From Haloarcula amylovorans (GTDB taxonomy: Archaea > Halobacteriota > Halobacteria > Halobacteriales > Haloarculaceae), in NCBI RefSeq assembly GCF_004681185.1, contig NZ_SRIF01000001.1, positions 372,001-436,000 on the forward strand: a stretch of 64,000 nucleotides of DNA. Direction: 5' to 3'. Below, in pieces: positions 62,308-64,000 of this stretch. Both the position numbers and the translations under genes were made by a program. Every line of letters begins with the position of its first letter. The stretch's first letter is position 1. The notes below the pieces were generated by a model that was given only the letters and a program-made list of their open reading frames with translations, searched no databases and was not told the DNA's origin.

Positions 62308-63165
62308 TCAGTCGTACTTGTAGAAGCCAGCGCCGGTCTTCTTCCCGAGGTCGCCGGCGGCGACTTTACGTTTCAGGAGGTACGCCGGCTGATAGCGGTC
62401 GCCCAGCTCCTCGTGGAGCGTCTCGGAGGCGTCCAACACCACGTCCAGCCCGATGTGGTCGGCCAGCTCCAGCGGTCCCATCGGGACGTTCGTACCGAGC
62501 GTCATTCCGCGGTCGATATCCGCCTCCTCGGCGACGCCCTCGTCGTAGGCGCGGATTCCCTCGTTTATCCATGGCATCAGGATGCGGTTGACGACGAAGC
62601 CGGGTTTGTCGTCGGCCTCCCACGTCTCCTTGCCGAGGTCCTCGGCGAAGGCGTGGCCGAGCGCGAGCGTCTTCTCGTCCGTCTTCTCGCCGACGACGAC
62701 TTCGACGCCTTTCATCACCGGCACAGGATTCATGAAATGCAGACCGAGGACGCGCTCCGGGCGGTCGACGACGCTGGCGATGGTGGTAATCGAGAGCGTG
62801 CTGGTGTTCGTGGCGAGAATCGTCTCCGGGCCGCACGTCTCCGCGAGGTCGGTGAAGACGGACTGTTTGACGCCCATCTCCTCGGTGACGGCTTCCACGA
62901 CGAGGTCACAGTCCGCGAGGTCATCGAGGTCGGTGGTCCCGTCGATGCGGTCGCGCGCGCTGTCGGCCTCCCGGCGAGTGAGTTCGTCGCGGGCGACCAG
63001 TCGGTCGAGGCTGTCGTCGATGGAGTCGAACCCCGCCGAGACGAAGCGCTGTTCGACGTCGCGCATCACCACGTCGTACCCGGCGCTCGCGGCGACCTGT
63101 GCGATGCCGTTTCCCATCGTTCCCGCGCCGACGACGCCCACGGTGTCTATTTCGTCGAGTTCCAT
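62308..63165 (-). CDS. hbd: 3-hydroxyacyl-CoA dehydrogenase
   Basis: A 285-residue NAD enzyme. The dinucleotide motif is VGVVGAGTMGNGIAQVAASA (residues 9-28). The active-site stretch GLHFMNPVPVMKGVEVVVG carries the catalytic His, and ADDKPGFVVNRILMPWINEG leads into the C-terminal helical domain, ending KKTGAGFYKYD. It oxidises 3-hydroxyacyl-CoA in beta-oxidation; a 3-hydroxybutyryl-CoA role cannot be separated by motif. CTTACACG (about 63189-63196) supports the ATG. It precedes the acyl-CoA dehydrogenase on the same strand. Confidence 0.92.
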   Translation of the reverse strand: MELDEIDTVGVVGAGTMGNGIAQVAASAGYDVVMRDVEQRFVSAGFDSIDDSLDRLVARDELTRREADSARDRIDGTTDLDDLADCDLVVEAVTEEMGVKQSVFTDLAETCGPETILATNTSTLSITTIASVVDRPERVLGLHFMNPVPVMKGVEVVVGEKTDEKTLALGHAFAEDLGKETWEADDKPGFVVNRILMPWINEGIRAYDEGVAEEADIDRGMTLGTNVPMGPLELADHIGLDVVLDASETLHEELGDRYQPAYLLKRKVAAGDLGKKTGAGFYKYD

Positions 63166-63445
63166 AGTCGGGGGTTCGACCCGATTTCGTGTAAGTCTGC
63201 CGACGGTAGTAGAACAGTAAATTTGCTTACCATCACCGAAAGGTGTTACTTACTACCACGCTAAAACCCACGGACGGCGGACAACTCCAATTATTCACTC
63301 GCTCCGTAGTAAATGTCAGGAACAAGATACTTATGGGGTGCGCTGGAATAAGGAAGTGACGTGACAGCGCTCACACCCGGACGGCCGGCCCAGCTATCGA
63401 CTAATCAGTGTGACGTCCGGGAACCGACGCCCAGCATCTCCGAGA
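63166..63445. promoter_or_regulatory. Divergent region with GTAGTA repeats upstream of fbp
   Basis: GTAGTA occurs at 63206-63211 and 63306-63311, and its complement TACTAC at 63251-63256. GGTAGTA (63205-63211) and TACTACC (63251-63257) enclose two small hairpins, GTAA-atttgc-TTAC (63217-63230) and CACC-gaaa-GGTG (63234-63245). ATACTTATGG (63327-63336) is a TATA candidate that would leave fbp a leader of about 85-90 nt. This is a candidate control region for gluconeogenesis. Confidence 0.45.
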
Positions 63446-64000
63446 ATGAGTAAATCATCCGACGCCTCGGCCGCGCAGGCCGACCAAACGGTCGCACAGG
63501 TCATCGACACCATCGCGGACACTGCAGCAGACGTACGGACGGCAATCGCCACAGAGCGCGAACATAGCGGGACGGTCAACCCCAGCGGCGACGAGCAACT
63601 GGCCGCCGACGTTCGCGCGGACGAACTGTTCGAACAGCGCATGCTCTCCATCGACGGCGTGGCCTCCTACGCCAGCGAGGAACGAGAAGACGTGACGACG
63701 ACCGACGGGCACGTCCACATGGCAATGGACCCGCTCGACGGCTCCTCAAATCTCGAACCCAACAGCGGGATGGGGACCATCTTCGGCGTCTACAGCGAAC
63801 AACCCCCCACCCACGGTCGCAACCTGCTAGCAGCCGGATTCGTCATCTACGGCCCCGTCACCTCGATGGTTGTCGCCCGTGACGGCACGGTCAAGGAGTA
63901 CATCCTCGACAGCGAGGAGAAACGCCTCGTCGACGACGACGTGACCGTCCCCGAGGATCCGACCGTGTTCGGGTTCGGCGGCGGCGTCGACTCCTGGACC
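63446..64000 (+). CDS. fbp: Fructose-1,6-bisphosphatase, class I, N-terminal part
   Basis: The first 185 residues of a class I fructose-1,6-bisphosphatase; the frame is open to the window end. AMDPLDGSSNLEPNSGMGTI is the metal-binding signature, and GDEQLAADVRADELF carries an upstream helix. It hydrolyses fructose-1,6-bisphosphate in gluconeogenesis. The ATG at 63446 begins MSKSSDASAAQ; an in-frame GTG at 63410 would add 12 residues. No Shine-Dalgarno and no close TATA are seen before the ATG, so the leader is unusual. The gene lies divergent from beta-oxidation genes, whose acetyl-CoA product fits growth on non-sugar carbon. Confidence 0.9.
   Translation, partial: MSKSSDASAAQADQTVAQVIDTIADTAADVRTAIATEREHSGTVNPSGDEQLAADVRADELFEQRMLSIDGVASYASEEREDVTTTDGHVHMAMDPLDGSSNLEPNSGMGTIFGVYSEQPPTHGRNLLAAGFVIYGPVTSMVVARDGTVKEYILDSEEKRLVDDDVTVPEDPTVFGFGGGVDSWT

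Overview
The window is a gene-dense, high-GC stretch of a haloarchaeal chromosome (class Halobacteria). The evidence is the acidic Asp/Glu-rich proteome, archaeal-type genes (TFS, NAC, sn-glycerol-1-phosphate dehydrogenase, XPB-like helicase, HalOD1, TrmB), twin-arginine signals on exported enzymes, and TATA-like boxes 25-33 nt upstream of many start codons, which is the layout of leaderless haloarchaeal transcripts. The content would fit a Haloarcula-like relative, but the genus cannot be settled from this window. I see no rRNA, tRNA, CRISPR array, insertion sequence or phage gene; it reads as core chromosome with a few lineage-specific islands.

Layout. 1-430: end of proS. 497-5904: a carbohydrate block with a glycosyltransferase, a Gfo/Idh/MocA oxidoreductase, a sugar isomerase/epimerase, a beta-helix protein and a short-chain dehydrogenase; its promoter regions carry inverted repeats and one shared element. 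6209-12792: nitrogen assimilation (glutamate dehydrogenase, a CBS protein, full-length glutamate synthase). 12910-16835: a small haloarchaeal protein, an NAD-dependent epimerase, a multi-pass membrane protein with an unusual structured leader, and a TrmB-type regulator. 17076-20836: exported GH3 glycosidase with a dockerin-like tail, divergent from G1P dehydrogenase (archaeal lipid backbone). 20833-26173: degenerate NUDIX protein, S9 peptidase, glycosyltransferase, NhaC antiporter.

26318-33163: XPB-like helicase, a FolC-FolP fusion and three membrane proteins including an FNT channel. 33249-41095: a PurN-PurH fusion, a membrane protein, a two-hairpin repeat element, a PrsW-type protease convergent with a five-PAS histidine kinase, and purB. 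41100-50373: HalOD1 protein, MFS transporter, phosphoribosyltransferase, then the succinylase-type diaminopimelate/lysine genes in two minus-strand groups (lysA-dapE and dapA-dapB-dapD) separated by a bactofilin-like exported/membrane protein. 50782-57419: NYN nuclease-like protein, PUA protein, lipoprotein, the conserved NAC-trmI pair, TFS and several haloarchaeal proteins of unknown function. 57473-64000: PhoX-type phosphatase, small proteins, acyl-CoA dehydrogenase and 3-hydroxyacyl-CoA dehydrogenase (beta-oxidation), and the start of a fructose-1,6-bisphosphatase that runs off the end.

No gene cluster here is clearly a new defence or mobile system. The most unusual signals are non-coding or very small: two short upstream ORFs that overlap the start codon of the next gene, one behind a strong hairpin that ends at its Shine-Dalgarno; perfect palindromes of 14 and 20 bp next to core promoters; a multi-hairpin intergenic element; and a perfect 13-bp-stem terminator-like hairpin beside a start-less coding remnant. 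Functions are assigned from motifs and general family knowledge; no database search was run.
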